From contig CAWDNS010000007.1 of assembly GCA_963803775.1 (NCBI GenBank), positions 806,001-870,000 on the forward strand: a DNA stretch of 64,000 nt, given 5' to 3'. The position numbers and the translations under genes were made by a program. Shown here one piece after another: positions 28,507 to 38,534 of this stretch. Source of the DNA: JABCZH01 sp963803775. GTDB taxonomy: Bacteria > Acidobacteriota > Terriglobia > Terriglobales > Acidobacteriaceae. How positions within the stretch are numbered: the stretch's first letter is position 1; each line of letters opens with the position of its first letter. A model generated the notes under the pieces. The model was not told the origin of the DNA. It searched no databases and worked only from the letters and a program-made list of their open reading frames with translations.

Positions 28507-29859
28507 ATGCCACTGACTACCAGGCAGCGTCTTTCCCTCTTTACTGTAGCCATCCTAATGTGCGCAGCCAATTACGCGGCTGCCCAGGCTGGGTCTCTTG
28601 ATCCATCCTTTGGCACCAATGGCATCGTGGCTACTTCGCTGCGGGGAACGAACGCCGTCGCGCTGCAAAGCGACGGCAAGATCGTCCTCGCTGGCGTTGG
28701 AGTCTTTAACAATGGGCTTTCTGACACGCTGATCCGCCTGAACACCAACGGTTCGCTTGACACCAGCTTCGGCGTAGGCGGCGTTGCTAACTTCGCACCG
28801 ACTGGCAATACAGCTGCCGCCAATGGGTTTTTCGCGATGGCGATCCAACCGAACGGCGAGATCGTCGCGGCTGAGGTCACGACAACGGAACAAGGCGGCT
28901 ATGCAAACTTTGTGCAGGTGGCGCGCGTCGAAAGCAACGGCACCCTCGACACTTCTTTCGGCACTGGAGGGTTCACCACAACCAACGCCATTATTTTTAC
29001 CCCTTACGATATTTCCGGCACACGGGCTTTGGCGCTGGCGCTCCAGAACAACGGGTCGATTCTGGTGGCCTCCAGCTACTCGAATCTGATGGCGCGGTTT
29101 ACCAGCAACGGACAACTGGATGCAACCTTTGGCAGCGGAGGACTGGTAAACCTGGCGGATCAGGGGCCAAACACCTCCTTTGGCCCGACGCAAATTGTGG
29201 TGGAAGCCAACGGCAGGATACTGGTCGCCTCTGGCGGGGTTCCACCAACACCGCTGGTACAGGCCGGGACAATCAGCCTCTACAACTCGAACGGTTCACT
29301 GGATAGCGCGCTCGGGGCGGCAGGTACTGCGGCATCTGTAGCTTCTGCCTCGGCACTTTTGCAGCAGACTGACGCTAAGATTGTGGTCGCCGGATCGCTT
29401 ACCAGCAAGCTCAATCTGCCTCCGGCAAGCAGTGCTGTCGGATTTGGTTTGGTGCGCTACACCTCGAGCGGTGTCATCGACAAGAGCTTCGGCAGAGGTG
29501 GAGTTGCGGTTGCGGATTTCGGGACAAATGCGCCGCTGTCAGGCGCCTTCGCCGTCGCCATTCAATCGAACGGTGAACTGGTGGCGGGCGGGGCTGCCGC
29601 GCAAGGCGCGTTTAACCTCAGCTTCGACTCGCCTTTCGCCCTCGCGCGGTTTACCAGTTCGGGTGCGTTGGACACTTCTTTCGGCTCGGGAGGATTGGTC
29701 ACGACGACCCTGGTGAGTGGGAATTCAGGCGTGTATTCGTACGTGAACGGATTGGCCATCCAGAGCGATGGCAAGATCGTTGCGGCCGGCAACACGCTCG
29801 TGGATGAGGGATTCGGAGCCGGAACGGGCGCCTACGTGGCCCGATATCTGGCGCAATGA
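28507..29859 (+). CDS. secreted delta-60 repeat protein
   Basis: 450 aa with signal peptide (FTVAILMCAANYAAAQA) and seven or eight copies of a roughly 55-residue unit of the type LDPSFGTNGIV...AVALQSDGKIVLAG...RLNTNGSLDTSFG. This is the delta-60/uncharacterised beta-propeller repeat family of exported proteins. No enzyme motif or anchor is visible. GGAGGA six bases before the ATG at 28507 fixes the start. First of four secreted repeat proteins in this stretch. Confidence 0.88.
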   Translation: MPLTTRQRLSLFTVAILMCAANYAAAQAGSLDPSFGTNGIVATSLRGTNAVALQSDGKIVLAGVGVFNNGLSDTLIRLNTNGSLDTSFGVGGVANFAPTGNTAAANGFFAMAIQPNGEIVAAEVTTTEQGGYANFVQVARVESNGTLDTSFGTGGFTTTNAIIFTPYDISGTRALALALQNNGSILVASSYSNLMARFTSNGQLDATFGSGGLVNLADQGPNTSFGPTQIVVEANGRILVASGGVPPTPLVQAGTISLYNSNGSLDSALGAAGTAASVASASALLQQTDAKIVVAGSLTSKLNLPPASSAVGFGLVRYTSSGVIDKSFGRGGVAVADFGTNAPLSGAFAVAIQSNGELVAGGAAAQGAFNLSFDSPFALARFTSSGALDTSFGSGGLVTTTLVSGNSGVYSYVNGLAIQSDGKIVAAGNTLVDEGFGAGTGAYVARYLAQ

Positions 29860-30040
29860 TTCTTGGCAGCTTCTAACGATAGTTTTATTTGCCGCTACCG
29901 GGATGAGCGGCTGGCGTAGTAAGCGCGTTTCGGAGGAAAGTCTATGCCTGCAAGTCCCTTGCCTCGTTTGTTTTTTCTTTTTCTCTTCTTTTGATCGCGC
30001 GCTGTGCGTCCGAATCCATGCGAAAAACATGCGCCGTCGA

Positions 30041-31387
30041 TTACGGAGTAATCTCGTAGACGGTGCCGCAGCCGTCGCAGCCCGGGGCTCGGTTGCCACC
30101 GCCGAACGTAGTGCCGTACAAATTGCCCGCGTGATCGAAAATCAGATTGCCAGTGGGCCCGGCGCCATCGTTTTCCGTCTGGAAGCTGTACCGCGTCTCT
30201 TTCCATTTGCCGCCCGCGCCTGGCGATAAGCGAAAGACAGTGCCGAGATTGTTTGCTCCGCCAATGTTGGTGCTACCGTACAGGTTTCCGGTACTGTCCA
30301 TGATTAGCCCGCTTCCTAGATCAGCTCCGTCACTGCTGTCAAAGGCGTAGAGCACTTTCTCCGTCCATTGGACATTCGCACCAGGAGTTAGCTGAAAGAC
30401 CGTACCGTATGCGAAACGTCCGCCCCCGTAAGTGGTTCCGTACAAGTTGCCAGCGGTGTCGAAAACCAGACCGAATAGCGGGCTAGTACCGTCTTTACCG
30501 TCGAAACTGTGAAGCACCTTTTCCGTCCACTCATCATTGGCGTTGGGGCTCAATTCAAACACCGTGCCGCAACCGTTGATGCACATCGAGAGACGACCGC
30601 CGAAGCTGGTAGTGCCATACAGATTGCCGGAAGCGTCGAAGATCAGATTCCCGAGCTCGGGGGTGGCCCCATCTTTACCTTTGAAGTTGTGCAATGCCTT
30701 ATACACCCAATGGCCGTCGGCACCCGGCCGGAGCTGGAAGACCTTCCCGCAGCCCGGGCCGCCTGGATAACATCCAGTCCCACTGTTGATCGGAACGTCT
30801 GCAGTCGTGCCGTACAAGTTTCCTGCCGAATCAAAAATCAGACCGGCGTAGGGGTACGCGCCGTCGGTGCAATTGTCGGCGGAGCAGAAAGTGTGGAGGA
30901 CAGTCTCAGTCCACTGGCCGTTGCTCCCAGGGGTAAGTTCAAAGACGGTGCCGCAGCCCTCACCGCCGTCGCTGAAACACACCCCGGTGCCTCCGGCGGC
31001 TGTCGTGCCGTAGAGGTTCCCAGCCGAATCAAAGATCAGGGCGTCATAGGGACTCGCTCCATCTGTGCAGCTAGAAAGAGAGCAAAAGCTGTACAGGACG
31101 GTCTCAGTCCATTGCCCGTCGGTGCCGGGCGCAAGTTTGAAGACCGTGCCGCAACCCAAATAGCAATATTGCCCGGAGCCTCCGGCGGCCGTCGTCCCAT
31201 ACAAATTCCCCGCTGAATCAAAGATCAGGCCTGCCCAACTGTTCTGCCCGTCCGCGCAGTTAGAGGCGGAGCAAAAGCTATACAGTACCCGCTCTGGTCC
31301 GGCTGCAAACGCGGAAGTTGTCGCGACGAGAACTCCGACAGTCAGGAACACCGCCGTTAATAGAGTGAATGATAGTCGGCGTTGCAT
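30041..31387 (-). CDS. GloVer tandem-repeat secreted protein (copy A)
   Basis: 448 aa. Signal peptide after the ATG at 31387, which has AGGAGGA eight bases upstream (a longer in-frame start at 31513 has none). The mature protein is seven copies of the TIGR03803 (Gloeo_Verruco, 'GloVer') repeat, each centred on AGNLYGTT..GG followed by GTVF.L and a W-T-E-x-V-L-Y/H-SF strand. Each repeat probably forms a propeller blade. Many copies carry a paired-Cys segment (GCGTVFEL, FCSxxNCTDG), suggesting disulfides. Function unknown; surface or extracellular display is likely. Confidence 0.88.
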   Translation of the reverse strand: MQRRLSFTLLTAVFLTVGVLVATTSAFAAGPERVLYSFCSASNCADGQNSWAGLIFDSAGNLYGTTAAGGSGQYCYLGCGTVFKLAPGTDGQWTETVLYSFCSLSSCTDGASPYDALIFDSAGNLYGTTAAGGTGVCFSDGGEGCGTVFELTPGSNGQWTETVLHTFCSADNCTDGAYPYAGLIFDSAGNLYGTTADVPINSGTGCYPGGPGCGKVFQLRPGADGHWVYKALHNFKGKDGATPELGNLIFDASGNLYGTTSFGGRLSMCINGCGTVFELSPNANDEWTEKVLHSFDGKDGTSPLFGLVFDTAGNLYGTTYGGGRFAYGTVFQLTPGANVQWTEKVLYAFDSSDGADLGSGLIMDSTGNLYGSTNIGGANNLGTVFRLSPGAGGKWKETRYSFQTENDGAGPTGNLIFDHAGNLYGTTFGGGNRAPGCDGCGTVYEITP

Positions 31388-31653
31388 CTGGAGACTCCTC
31401 CTAGGAGATACGGAAAGTGCCGAGGGTAGCGTTACATCGAGTCCGGCCGCAATTTTACACCTAATTCTGCTCATCCGAGCACCCCGACTTAAGCCAGGCG
31501 GGCCAGCCTCCAATGTGAAATGGGTATCCGAAGTTTGACATACTCTTTACATTTTCATGACATACCTGCACCTGCCGGCACTATGATTCTGGCGATTTGG
31601 GTTGCTCAACGAACCCGTGGGTGTTTCTTCACACGAGACCAGGGAGGTCAGTC

Positions 31654-32982
31654 ATGCTTCGAAAACAATTTCCCATCAACGCTCTTGATATTGCTCTACT
31701 TACGCTTCTCTTAGCTGCGGCCTTTGCCGCCCAGCCGGCACAGGCACAGACTTACACGATCCTTCATTCGTTCACCGCTGGGACGGACGGTGCCATTCCC
31801 AGCCCCATCATTCGGGACACGGAAGGCAATCTCTACGGCACCACCAGGTTTGGTGGTAACCCCGACTGCGGCGAAGACACTTGCGGAACGGTCTACAAGA
31901 TCGACAGCGCGGGCAACGAGACCGTGCTCTACAGCTTCGAGGGCGGAACTAACGGATCGGACCCCATTGCAGGCTTGGTGGAAGACGCCGCCGGCAACCT
32001 CTACGGCACGACCCAAGGCAATGGCTATATTGGCGGCGACTCCGTGATATTCAAGCTTGATGCAAATGGCCAGGAGACGAGCTTCCCCACTGACGGGCTG
32101 AACGCCTGCTGCTTAGATTCGCCGCTCGCCGTGGATGCGGAAGGTAATCTCTACGGCATGTCGCCATACGGAGGCGTGCCCAATTGCGGTTTGAATAGTT
32201 ATGGGCTGGGCTGCGGAACGCTGTTCAAGGCCACACCGGCAGGGGAACTCACTGTACTTCATGTTTTCAACGGACACGACGGAATGCAGCCAGAAGGAGG
32301 CGTGGTGCTTGACGGCAAGGGCAACCTTTACGGCACTGCGTACTTTGGTGGCAAGCTTTCCTGCGAATACCCCGGAGAGTTTCAAGAGGCTCAAGCAGGA
32401 TGCGGAACGATCTATAAGTTGGATAGCAGTGGCAAGTTCACCGTACTCCACACTTTTACCGGGCCGGGGGGCGGTTCCACACCTCTAGGCCTGACCATCG
32501 ATTCTGCCGGTAACCTCTATGGCATTGCGGCAGGTGGCGGTGATGTCATCCCACATACAAATTTCGAGTATGGCGTCGGAACCATTTTCAAGGTGGATAC
32601 GAGCGGCCAGTTCAGCGTGCTCTTCACCTTCGTCCCGTGCACCCAGCCCCCGTGCGCCCAGGGGCAGGTACGGAACTCGGTCTTCGCCTACCATCTGGTG
32701 AGAGACTCGAAAGGCAACCTATACGGCATCGAAGAGGTGAACAACTGCGCCCTGGGTGGGGGATGCTTGTTCAGACTAGACACGAAAGGGAACCTAACCG
32801 ACCTCTACGACTTTTCACAGCAGCAAAGCGGGGCCCCATTCTACTCCTCCATGGGCCTGGTCTTGGGTTCGGACGGCGATGTCTATGGCAGCACGCCCAT
32901 TGGAGGACCCCCTCAAACCGGATGCCAAGACAATGGCTTCACCCAGGGCTGCGGAAGCGTGTTTCATCTTACTGCGCATTAA
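31654..32982 (+). CDS. GloVer tandem-repeat secreted protein (copy B)
   Basis: 442 aa, seven GloVer repeats (EGNLYGTTRFGG, AGNLYGTTQGNG, EGNLYGMSPYGG, KGNLYGTAYFGG, AGNLYGIAAGGG, KGNLYGIEEVNN, GDVYGSTPIGG). Signal peptide ALLTLLLAAAFAAQPAQAQ. The start ATG 31654 follows GGGAGG. It ends GCGSVFHLTAH, the same ending as copy C, and both begin MLRKQ, with the same kind of ribosome site before the ATG: B and C are a tandem duplication. Repeat order is co-linear between them (TTQGNG second, MSPYGG third). Divergent from copy A. Confidence 0.88.
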   Translation: MLRKQFPINALDIALLTLLLAAAFAAQPAQAQTYTILHSFTAGTDGAIPSPIIRDTEGNLYGTTRFGGNPDCGEDTCGTVYKIDSAGNETVLYSFEGGTNGSDPIAGLVEDAAGNLYGTTQGNGYIGGDSVIFKLDANGQETSFPTDGLNACCLDSPLAVDAEGNLYGMSPYGGVPNCGLNSYGLGCGTLFKATPAGELTVLHVFNGHDGMQPEGGVVLDGKGNLYGTAYFGGKLSCEYPGEFQEAQAGCGTIYKLDSSGKFTVLHTFTGPGGGSTPLGLTIDSAGNLYGIAAGGGDVIPHTNFEYGVGTIFKVDTSGQFSVLFTFVPCTQPPCAQGQVRNSVFAYHLVRDSKGNLYGIEEVNNCALGGGCLFRLDTKGNLTDLYDFSQQQSGAPFYSSMGLVLGSDGDVYGSTPIGGPPQTGCQDNGFTQGCGSVFHLTAH

Positions 32983-33071
32983 CGGCCCGTCAGAGGGCGT
33001 GGGACTATAGGTTCTCCCGTTAAAGATTGAGTTTTTCAACGGACACGCGCTAGACCAGGGGAGGTCATTTC

Positions 33072-34370
33072 ATGCTTCGAAAACAATCTTTCGTCCAGGT
33101 TCGCAGCGCTCGTGCTATCGCTCTAGTCACGCTTCTTTTGGTGGGGGCAGTTGCGGTCCTGCCGGCAGAAGCACAGACCTACACCGTCCTCCATGACTTC
33201 ACCGATTCGCCAGACGGCGCAATTCCTAACCCCATCATCCGGGACGCGCAAGGCAATCTCTATGGCACGACCAAGTACGGGGGCATCGCCACTTGCGGCG
33301 AAGGTACTTGTGGGACGGTATTCAAGGTCGATGCTGCTGGCAACGAGACTGTGCTTTACAGATTCGAGGGCGGATCCAACGGAACCAACCCCTACGCAGG
33401 GTTGGTTCGTGACCCAGCGGGCAACCTCTACGGCACGACCCAGGGCAACGGATTCATCGACGGGGCAGCTGTAGTATTCAAGCTCGCTGCCAACGGCCAG
33501 GAAACCACTTTCAATATTGCCGGGGCAAACGCCTGCTGCTTTGATTCGCCCCTAGCCCTGGATGCGCAGGGCAATCTTTATGGCATGTCGCCTTACGGGG
33601 GCACGCCGAATTGCGGTCTGGTGAAGGGTAAGGTGGGATGCGGAACGCTGTTCAAACTCACTCCCGAAGGCGGATTTACAGTGCTGCATACTTTTGCTGG
33701 CACGGACGGGATGCATCCTGAGGGAGGCCTGGTGCTTGACGGCAAAGGCAACCTTTACGGCACCGCTGGCAATGGCGGCGAACTCTCGTGCGTCTATCCC
33801 GGTGCCGGCGACCCACCTGAGAGCGGCTGCGGAACTATCTTTAAGCTGGATGGCAACGGCAAGTTCACCATACTCCACACTTTCACCGGGCCGGGTGACG
33901 GGTCTGATCCTCTGGGATTGATTATCGGCTCCGATGGCAACCTCTATGGCATCGCGCAATTTGGCGGAGATATCGTGGGCCCTTACCTGTATGGCCTGGG
34001 GACGATTTTCGAAGTCGACTCTAGCGGAAAGTTCAGCGTGCTGTTTACCTTCACCCCTGAAACCACGCTGAATCCGGCTTACGCCAGCCATTTGTTGAGA
34101 GACTCGAAAGGCAACCTATACGGTCTCCAACAATTCAATAACTGCGCCCTTCATGGAGGATGCTTGTTCAGAATAGACACGGCCGGGAACTATACCGACC
34201 TCTACGACTTTGAATACGAGGGCGAAGGCGCTGATGGATTCACCCCGATGGGGATCGTCTTCGGTCCGGCCGACGATGTCTACGGCAGCATGTTCACCGG
34301 GGGATCGAGCAATGGCGGAGGTGATTGCACGATTGGCTGCGGGACCGTGTTTCACCTCACTGCTCATTAG
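33072..34370 (+). CDS. GloVer tandem-repeat secreted protein (copy C)
   Basis: 432 aa, seven GloVer repeats, signal peptide AIALVTLLLVGAVAVLPAEA, ATG 33072 with GGGGAGG upstream. Paralogue of copy B, 89 bp downstream of it, with the same start, repeat order and end (GCGTVFHLTAH). Cys pairs are conserved between B and C, e.g. CGEGTCGTVFKVD here and CGEDTCGTVYKID in B, so the copies are probably under selection. Function unknown. Confidence 0.88.
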   Translation: MLRKQSFVQVRSARAIALVTLLLVGAVAVLPAEAQTYTVLHDFTDSPDGAIPNPIIRDAQGNLYGTTKYGGIATCGEGTCGTVFKVDAAGNETVLYRFEGGSNGTNPYAGLVRDPAGNLYGTTQGNGFIDGAAVVFKLAANGQETTFNIAGANACCFDSPLALDAQGNLYGMSPYGGTPNCGLVKGKVGCGTLFKLTPEGGFTVLHTFAGTDGMHPEGGLVLDGKGNLYGTAGNGGELSCVYPGAGDPPESGCGTIFKLDGNGKFTILHTFTGPGDGSDPLGLIIGSDGNLYGIAQFGGDIVGPYLYGLGTIFEVDSSGKFSVLFTFTPETTLNPAYASHLLRDSKGNLYGLQQFNNCALHGGCLFRIDTAGNYTDLYDFEYEGEGADGFTPMGIVFGPADDVYGSMFTGGSSNGGGDCTIGCGTVFHLTAH

Positions 34371-34401
34371 CCGAGCCTTCGTCTCGTCCGGCCTCCATAG
34401 T

Positions 34402-34445
34402 AAAAAAGGGACCTCAAGCCGGAGAGAGAGATCAGCCGAGGTCCC
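34402..34445 (-). terminator. rho-independent terminator for the 34.5-34.95 kb gene
   Basis: On the minus strand, GGGACCTC (34445-34438) and GAGGTCCC (34415-34408) form a perfect 8 bp stem with a 22 nt loop, followed by TTTTTTA. It sits 13 bp after the minus-strand stop. No T-run is present for the plus direction. Confidence 0.75.
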
Positions 34446-34457
34446 TGGTGGACACAA

Positions 34458-34953
34458 TCAAAAACCTGGTTGTGGGTCGTCGGATTGATCGTTGTCGGCC
34501 GCGCCCGGGTTACTTGAATTGCCGGCTTGACGAGTTGCCGTCCAGGAATGGTTTTGCCGACCGCCACCGTGGTGGCCACCGCCGCCTTGCCCACCCTGTC
34601 CGCCTTGGGGCTGGGAAGTTCCCGTCATTTTGTCACCATCGATCGTGCCGCTGTAGACCATAGTAAAGGTGCGGCGTCCCTGGGACTGAGTGCTAAAGGA
34701 AATGTTGTTCCCATTGACCGTACCGGTGAGGGGAAACCGAGCCGCGCTCTCCATCCATGGTGCCCGTAAGCTTGGAGCCGTCCTGCTGCAGTTGGAGCGT
34801 GCCCTGTTTAGCGCCATCCCGGCCCTGCCATGACATCGTCCACTTGCCGGCGACGTTAGCGGGCTGGCTGTCGCCCTGGGCCGCATCCTGCGCCAGCAGG
34901 CAGGAAGTTAGCCCGAATACCAAAACAAAAACCAAAGAAAGGTGTCTTCTCAC
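34458..34953 (-). pseudogene. small secreted glycine-rich protein, one frameshift
   Basis: Start GTG 34953 with AGGAGG six bases before; signal peptide RRHLSLVFVLVFGLTSCLLAQ. The first part (VAGKWTMSWQGRDGAKQGTLQLQQ) runs to about 34740, where the frame must change into PLTGTVNGNNISFSTQSQG...GTIDGDKMTGTSQ and a Gly/Gln/His-rich tail. Joined length about 165 aa. The repeated KLTGTMDGE / PLTGTVNGN / KMTGTSQ pattern is that of small lipocalin-like beta-sheet proteins often seen as secreted hypotheticals. One indel only, so sequence error is as likely as decay. Followed by its own terminator. Confidence 0.65.
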
Positions 34954-35050
34954 AACATGCCTCCTGAATTTCAGAGAATTCCAACTTTTATCTAAACACT
35001 GGGCGGCGCGGCCCGAAGGTAAAGAGTTTGTAAAAGAAGGTAAAGTCTTG

Positions 35051-37344
35051 TTAGTAGTGGAAGCGGTAGCGAAACTCGCCGTAGATCTGCCGCGGATCGT
35101 TCCAGTGAAATCCGCCGAAGGTCAGGCTGTTATCCAGCTGCACGCGGCGGTTGGCCACGTTCAGCGCAGTCACGGAAATGGTGTATTTCTCGGCGAAGGT
35201 TTTTCCCAGAGCAAGATCAAACGTGGTATGGCTGGGCAGATAGTTCCCGGGATATTGCACGCCCGGCAGTCCGTTGGTGAACCCCGAGCCGTAGTACACA
35301 TTCGTCGAGGCATAACTCTGCCAGGGCAGACTGGTGTTGAAGCCCAGGTTCAAGGTGTTTCGCTGATCGTGATCGACGGGCGAATATCCCGGCGGAATAT
35401 CCAGTCCGCAGGCTGAGGTCACAGGGAGTGGGGCAGATCAAGCCTCCGGTGATCGGCGAAGTGGCCTGCGCGATCTGATTGGCGTAGGCCAGATGAAACT
35501 GGCCGCGATGCCAGAGACGTGGCGGAGCGCAGGGTCAGTTCCCAACCCTGAATCAGGGCTCGGTCCCAGGTGATCGGCCAGAAGAGATTCGAGTCTCCAA
35601 TATTGTTGTGGTCCAGCCAATTGCTCGGCGCTGAGTTGTGTAGTTATCGGCGTCAAGAGTCCAGCCGCGATACGGAATCGTGACGCCGAACTGCGATTCG
35701 ATGTCGCGCTCGCCGTGCAGAGGAGCAAAAGTAAAATTCTGGCTGTTGGCCAAATCGAGGAGCGCACCGGTGGCGGTGGCCAGCGGCGGGGCCTGGTAGT
35801 AGTGGCCGTAGAAGGCGCGAAGCACCCAATTCATGCGCGGAACTCGCAGGGCGCACGCCAAAGCGAGGGTCGGTTGCATTCTCCGCGATCGAGGCCCGGA
35901 ATTCGGTTTGGCGAAGTCCGGCGATGAAGGTCAGCCACGGAGTGACTTTGAATTTGTCATTGATGAACACGGCGGCCAGGCCTCCGTTTACGCCGATCGA
36001 AGAGGCGGGAAAGTTTGGGCTGCCATCGGTGAACTGGTTGTCGAAGTAGTTGTACTGGTGCTGGAAGAATCCGTAGACTCCGCCTTCAAGATCGTTTTTC
36101 CAGAAAGCTGGTGTTCAGGTTCGCCTGCGTCCTCCGTAATTGGCGTGTCTGATTGACATTTGAGATCACGGGAAAGTCGTCGGCGCCGCCCGTATAGTTG
36201 CGCGCATTGTAGTGATAAAAGGGCGAAACCGTAAGCAGCGTGTTCGGGTTGAAGGTGTGAACCCAGGAGAAGATGACATAGCCATCCGGCTCGCGTTCGC
36301 CATCGCGCAGGCCGTAACTGGGAAAGATCTGAATTTCCGGATCTGAGCCGGGATTGGGGTCAATGGGGATCTGGTAATAATCCTGCCGCAGGGAACCAAC
36401 CAGGCGAAATTGATTCTTGGCATCGGGATTGAAGATGAAGGAAGCGAACCCTCCGTAGCCGTTCTCGGCGTCGTGGTACGACCTGTGGGATCGGGGTTTG
36501 CAAGTCCGTAATTGCTGCGATTTCCGTTCAAGCTGGCATAGTAGGCAAAGCGCTGGGTGTGTCCGCCGCAGCTGATTTGGTCGTTGGTCTGATAGAAATT
36601 TCCCAAGCTGATGACGAGATCGCATTCCCGATCGCGTTCAAAACCGGTGCGCGGCGCGATGTTGAAGATACCGTAGGTGCGGTCGCCGTAGATCGGCGTC
36701 GTAGCTGCCCTGCTGAATTTCGAGATAGTCGATGTCTTTGGGATCAATCTGCGGTCCCAGATTGGTGGCGATGTTGGTGTTGGGAATGTGGAACGCCGTC
36801 AATCAGCCACTCCACCTGATGGCCGCCGCGCATGTGCAGCATGTCGTGGGTCACATAGGTGGCCGGCACGTAATCGGTGATCATGGCCAGGCTGTTGGTG
36901 CGGTCGGCGCCGGGAGTGTGCTGGATGTCTCGCGGTTGATCATGCGTGGTGGGAGTGACGGTATCGGTGGGCACAGCGAACGGAGTTCCGGAGACGGTGA
37001 CGCTCTCCTTGAGCGACGCGAGCGCCAATTGATAATGCAGGACCGGTTGCGGTGCCCGGACAGGACGGTCACAGTTTCTGCGGTTTGCGTAAACCCGCGG
37101 CTGGCCACGTTGACTGTATATTCGCCAAGGGACACGGCCATGAACTGGAATTCTCCGTTCGATCGGTGGTCGCGGTCTTGCTCCAGTCCGACGACTTCGC
37201 GTTCAACATCACCATGGCGCCTTGCACCGGACGATGCTGGGGATCATGGACGATGCCGCGAACCGATCCAAAAATGGTTGCGCAAAAGCGGCGGCGGCAA
37301 AGGCGAACACCACCAGCAGCGAAGCGATACGAATGAGAACGCAT
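35051..37344 (-). pseudogene. TonB-dependent receptor with regulatory N-domain, many frameshifts
   Basis: Outer-membrane TonB-dependent transporter. Reading across frames from ATG 37344 (AGGAGA seven bases upstream): signal peptide IASLLVVFAFAAAAFAQ; carboxypeptidase-regulatory-like domain (SVRGIVHDPQHRPVQGAMV, GEYTVNVASRGF); plug (VPATYVTHDMLHMRGGHQVEWLIDGVP); then barrel strands such as FRLVGSLRQDYYQIPIDPN, PWLTFIAGLRQTEF and a C-terminus YGEFRYRFHY ending at 35051 in an aromatic residue, as barrels do. At least eight frame changes occur in 2.3 kb, with conserved sequence continuing after each, so I think errors rather than decay. The substrate is unknown. A Cys/His-rich secreted protein gene lies directly upstream. 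Confidence 0.75.
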
Positions 37345-37444
37345 GAAAGTTCTCCTGACCCTGAGATCGACATGCTGGGCAGCCGACACGCGAAGCGGCC
37401 ATGGTGCCATTCGCACGATGCAACAAGATAGGCTTGCAATTGGA

Positions 37445-37791
37445 TCAGGCGATGGAGAGCTGAGGCGGAGCGCGGCCGGAATGCGAAGACTGGATAAGGT
37501 GGCAGCGATTGATGCGTTCCGTTCCGCCGTCAGTTGGGTCGAGAAAGTGGCGGTCTGCGTACCAGTTGACGGCAGAAGATGCGGAGACTGGGAAACCGTC
37601 AGGGCATGGCAGCAATCGTGATTGCAACCAGCAGGAATAGCGTGAAGTTCAGCACCATTCGAACCATGTTCATGCATCGGCTTGCGCATGCAGCAGGCAT
37701 GCTGCGCAGGAGCAGTGATCGCCAGGGCTACGGGGGCAAAAACGCCCACGAGCATCAAGGTCAACAGCAGCCTGGCGGTCAGACGATGCAT
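37445..37791 (-). CDS. small secreted Cys/His/Met-rich protein
   Basis: Start ATG 37791; signal peptide HRLTARLLLTLMLVGVFAPVALA, then QHACCMRKPMHEHGS and GCNHDCCHAL, clusters of Cys, His and Met that look metal-binding (perhaps copper, as in DUF2946-like proteins; not proven). In the start frame no stop occurs until 37069, inside the receptor gene. One frame change near 37495 gives a natural ending (SSHSGRAPPQLSIA, stop 37445-37447), so I place the end there. It precedes the TonB receptor by about 100 bp in the same direction, suggesting joint metal-related function. Confidence 0.55.
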
Positions 37792-37855
37792 AGACGATCC
37801 GCGGAGAACTGACACAAAGGATAAGTTAGACGATGGCACGAGCGCAAGGATAGCC

Positions 37856-38242
37856 TTACTTCATCAGCACCCACTGGCCGCCGTCGGTGAACAGGATGAC
37901 GAGGCTCATCACAATCATCATCAGGTCGTAATGCCAGCCGTAGGTTTTCTCGCCCCAGAACCCAACGTGCCAGACAAAAATCTGCTTCTGGATGGCGCCC
38001 AGCATAATGAGGATGAGGCCGATGGCGGCAAGTTGAGTCAGCACGCCGAAAGCCACGCCCAGGCCTCCGGCCAATTCAGCGATCCCCAGAAAGATGGTAA
38101 AACCCTGGCTCATGCCGATGCTTTTGCTGCGGGTTTCAGATTTGGTGGCGTGGCTCCAGCCGCTAGCGATGAAGATGGCGGCGACCATGAGCCGGAGCAG
38201 GAGTAGTCCAAGATCGGTGAACTGGGCGAGTTGAGGAAACAT
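37856..38242 (-). CDS. DoxX family membrane protein
   Basis: 128 aa with four hydrophobic helices (LGLLLLRLMVAAIFIASGW, FTIFLGIAELAGGLGVAFG, LAAIGLILIMLGAIQKQI, YDLMMIVMSLVILF). The DoxX pattern of RLMVAxIFxxSGxxH, GxxExxGGLGVxxG and final short tail is clear. Members are linked to oxidative stress or thiol/sulfur metabolism, but no specific reaction can be assigned. ATG at 38242. Upstream of and co-directional with the Cys-rich gene, separated by 65 bp. Confidence 0.88.
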   Translation of the reverse strand: MFPQLAQFTDLGLLLLRLMVAAIFIASGWSHATKSETRSKSIGMSQGFTIFLGIAELAGGLGVAFGVLTQLAAIGLILIMLGAIQKQIFVWHVGFWGEKTYGWHYDLMMIVMSLVILFTDGGQWVLMK

Positions 38243-38485
38243 GCGATACCTCTTTCGCTGCAGCGGCTTTAGAGGTCACAGCTTACGTGCGAGGTTGTTC
38301 GAAAGCAAGCCCATCTTGCCCTCGGGTGGACCCAGTTGTTCGGCGAATTCGCGCGTGGTAGCATCCTAGGCTTTGGCAGCGGTTGGACGTTGGCCTGTAG
38401 ACAGTGCTCTTCTTTCTAATTTTTTATGGGCCCGCCGTAGTGAAGATCCAACGATTGTGGAACGGTCGAGCTTGGTTCGACTGGA

Positions 38486-38501
38486 CAGCCGAGGACGGCT
38501 G
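38486..38501 (+). repeat. short perfect hairpin in EF-G upstream region
   Basis: CAGCCG (38486-38491), AGGA, CGGCTG (38496-38501), followed by CCCCAC. No T-run, so not a standard terminator. It lies 34 bp before the EF-G ATG and may be a small dispersed repeat or part of the mRNA leader. The rest of 38243-38534 shows nothing else I can name apart from the TTAAGGAG ribosome site. Confidence 0.4.
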
Positions 38502-38534
38502 CCCCACGTCATCTTGATTATTAAGGAGTAACCC

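Noticed and set aside
31654..34370. CRISPR-like array from regularly spaced GGCAACCTCTACGGC units.
   Set aside because: The repeats are in frame, encode GNLYG of the GloVer repeat, and both genes have intact coding frames and signal peptides.
35051..37344. Several separate small genes in the TonB receptor region.
   Set aside because: The pieces line up in order as one receptor (signal peptide, regulatory domain, plug, barrel, aromatic C-terminus), so they are one broken gene.
37069..37839. A 256-codon minus-strand frame joining the Cys-rich protein to the receptor N-terminus.
   Set aside because: It mixes two proteins; each has its own signal peptide and start (37791 and 37344), and the join results from frame changes.
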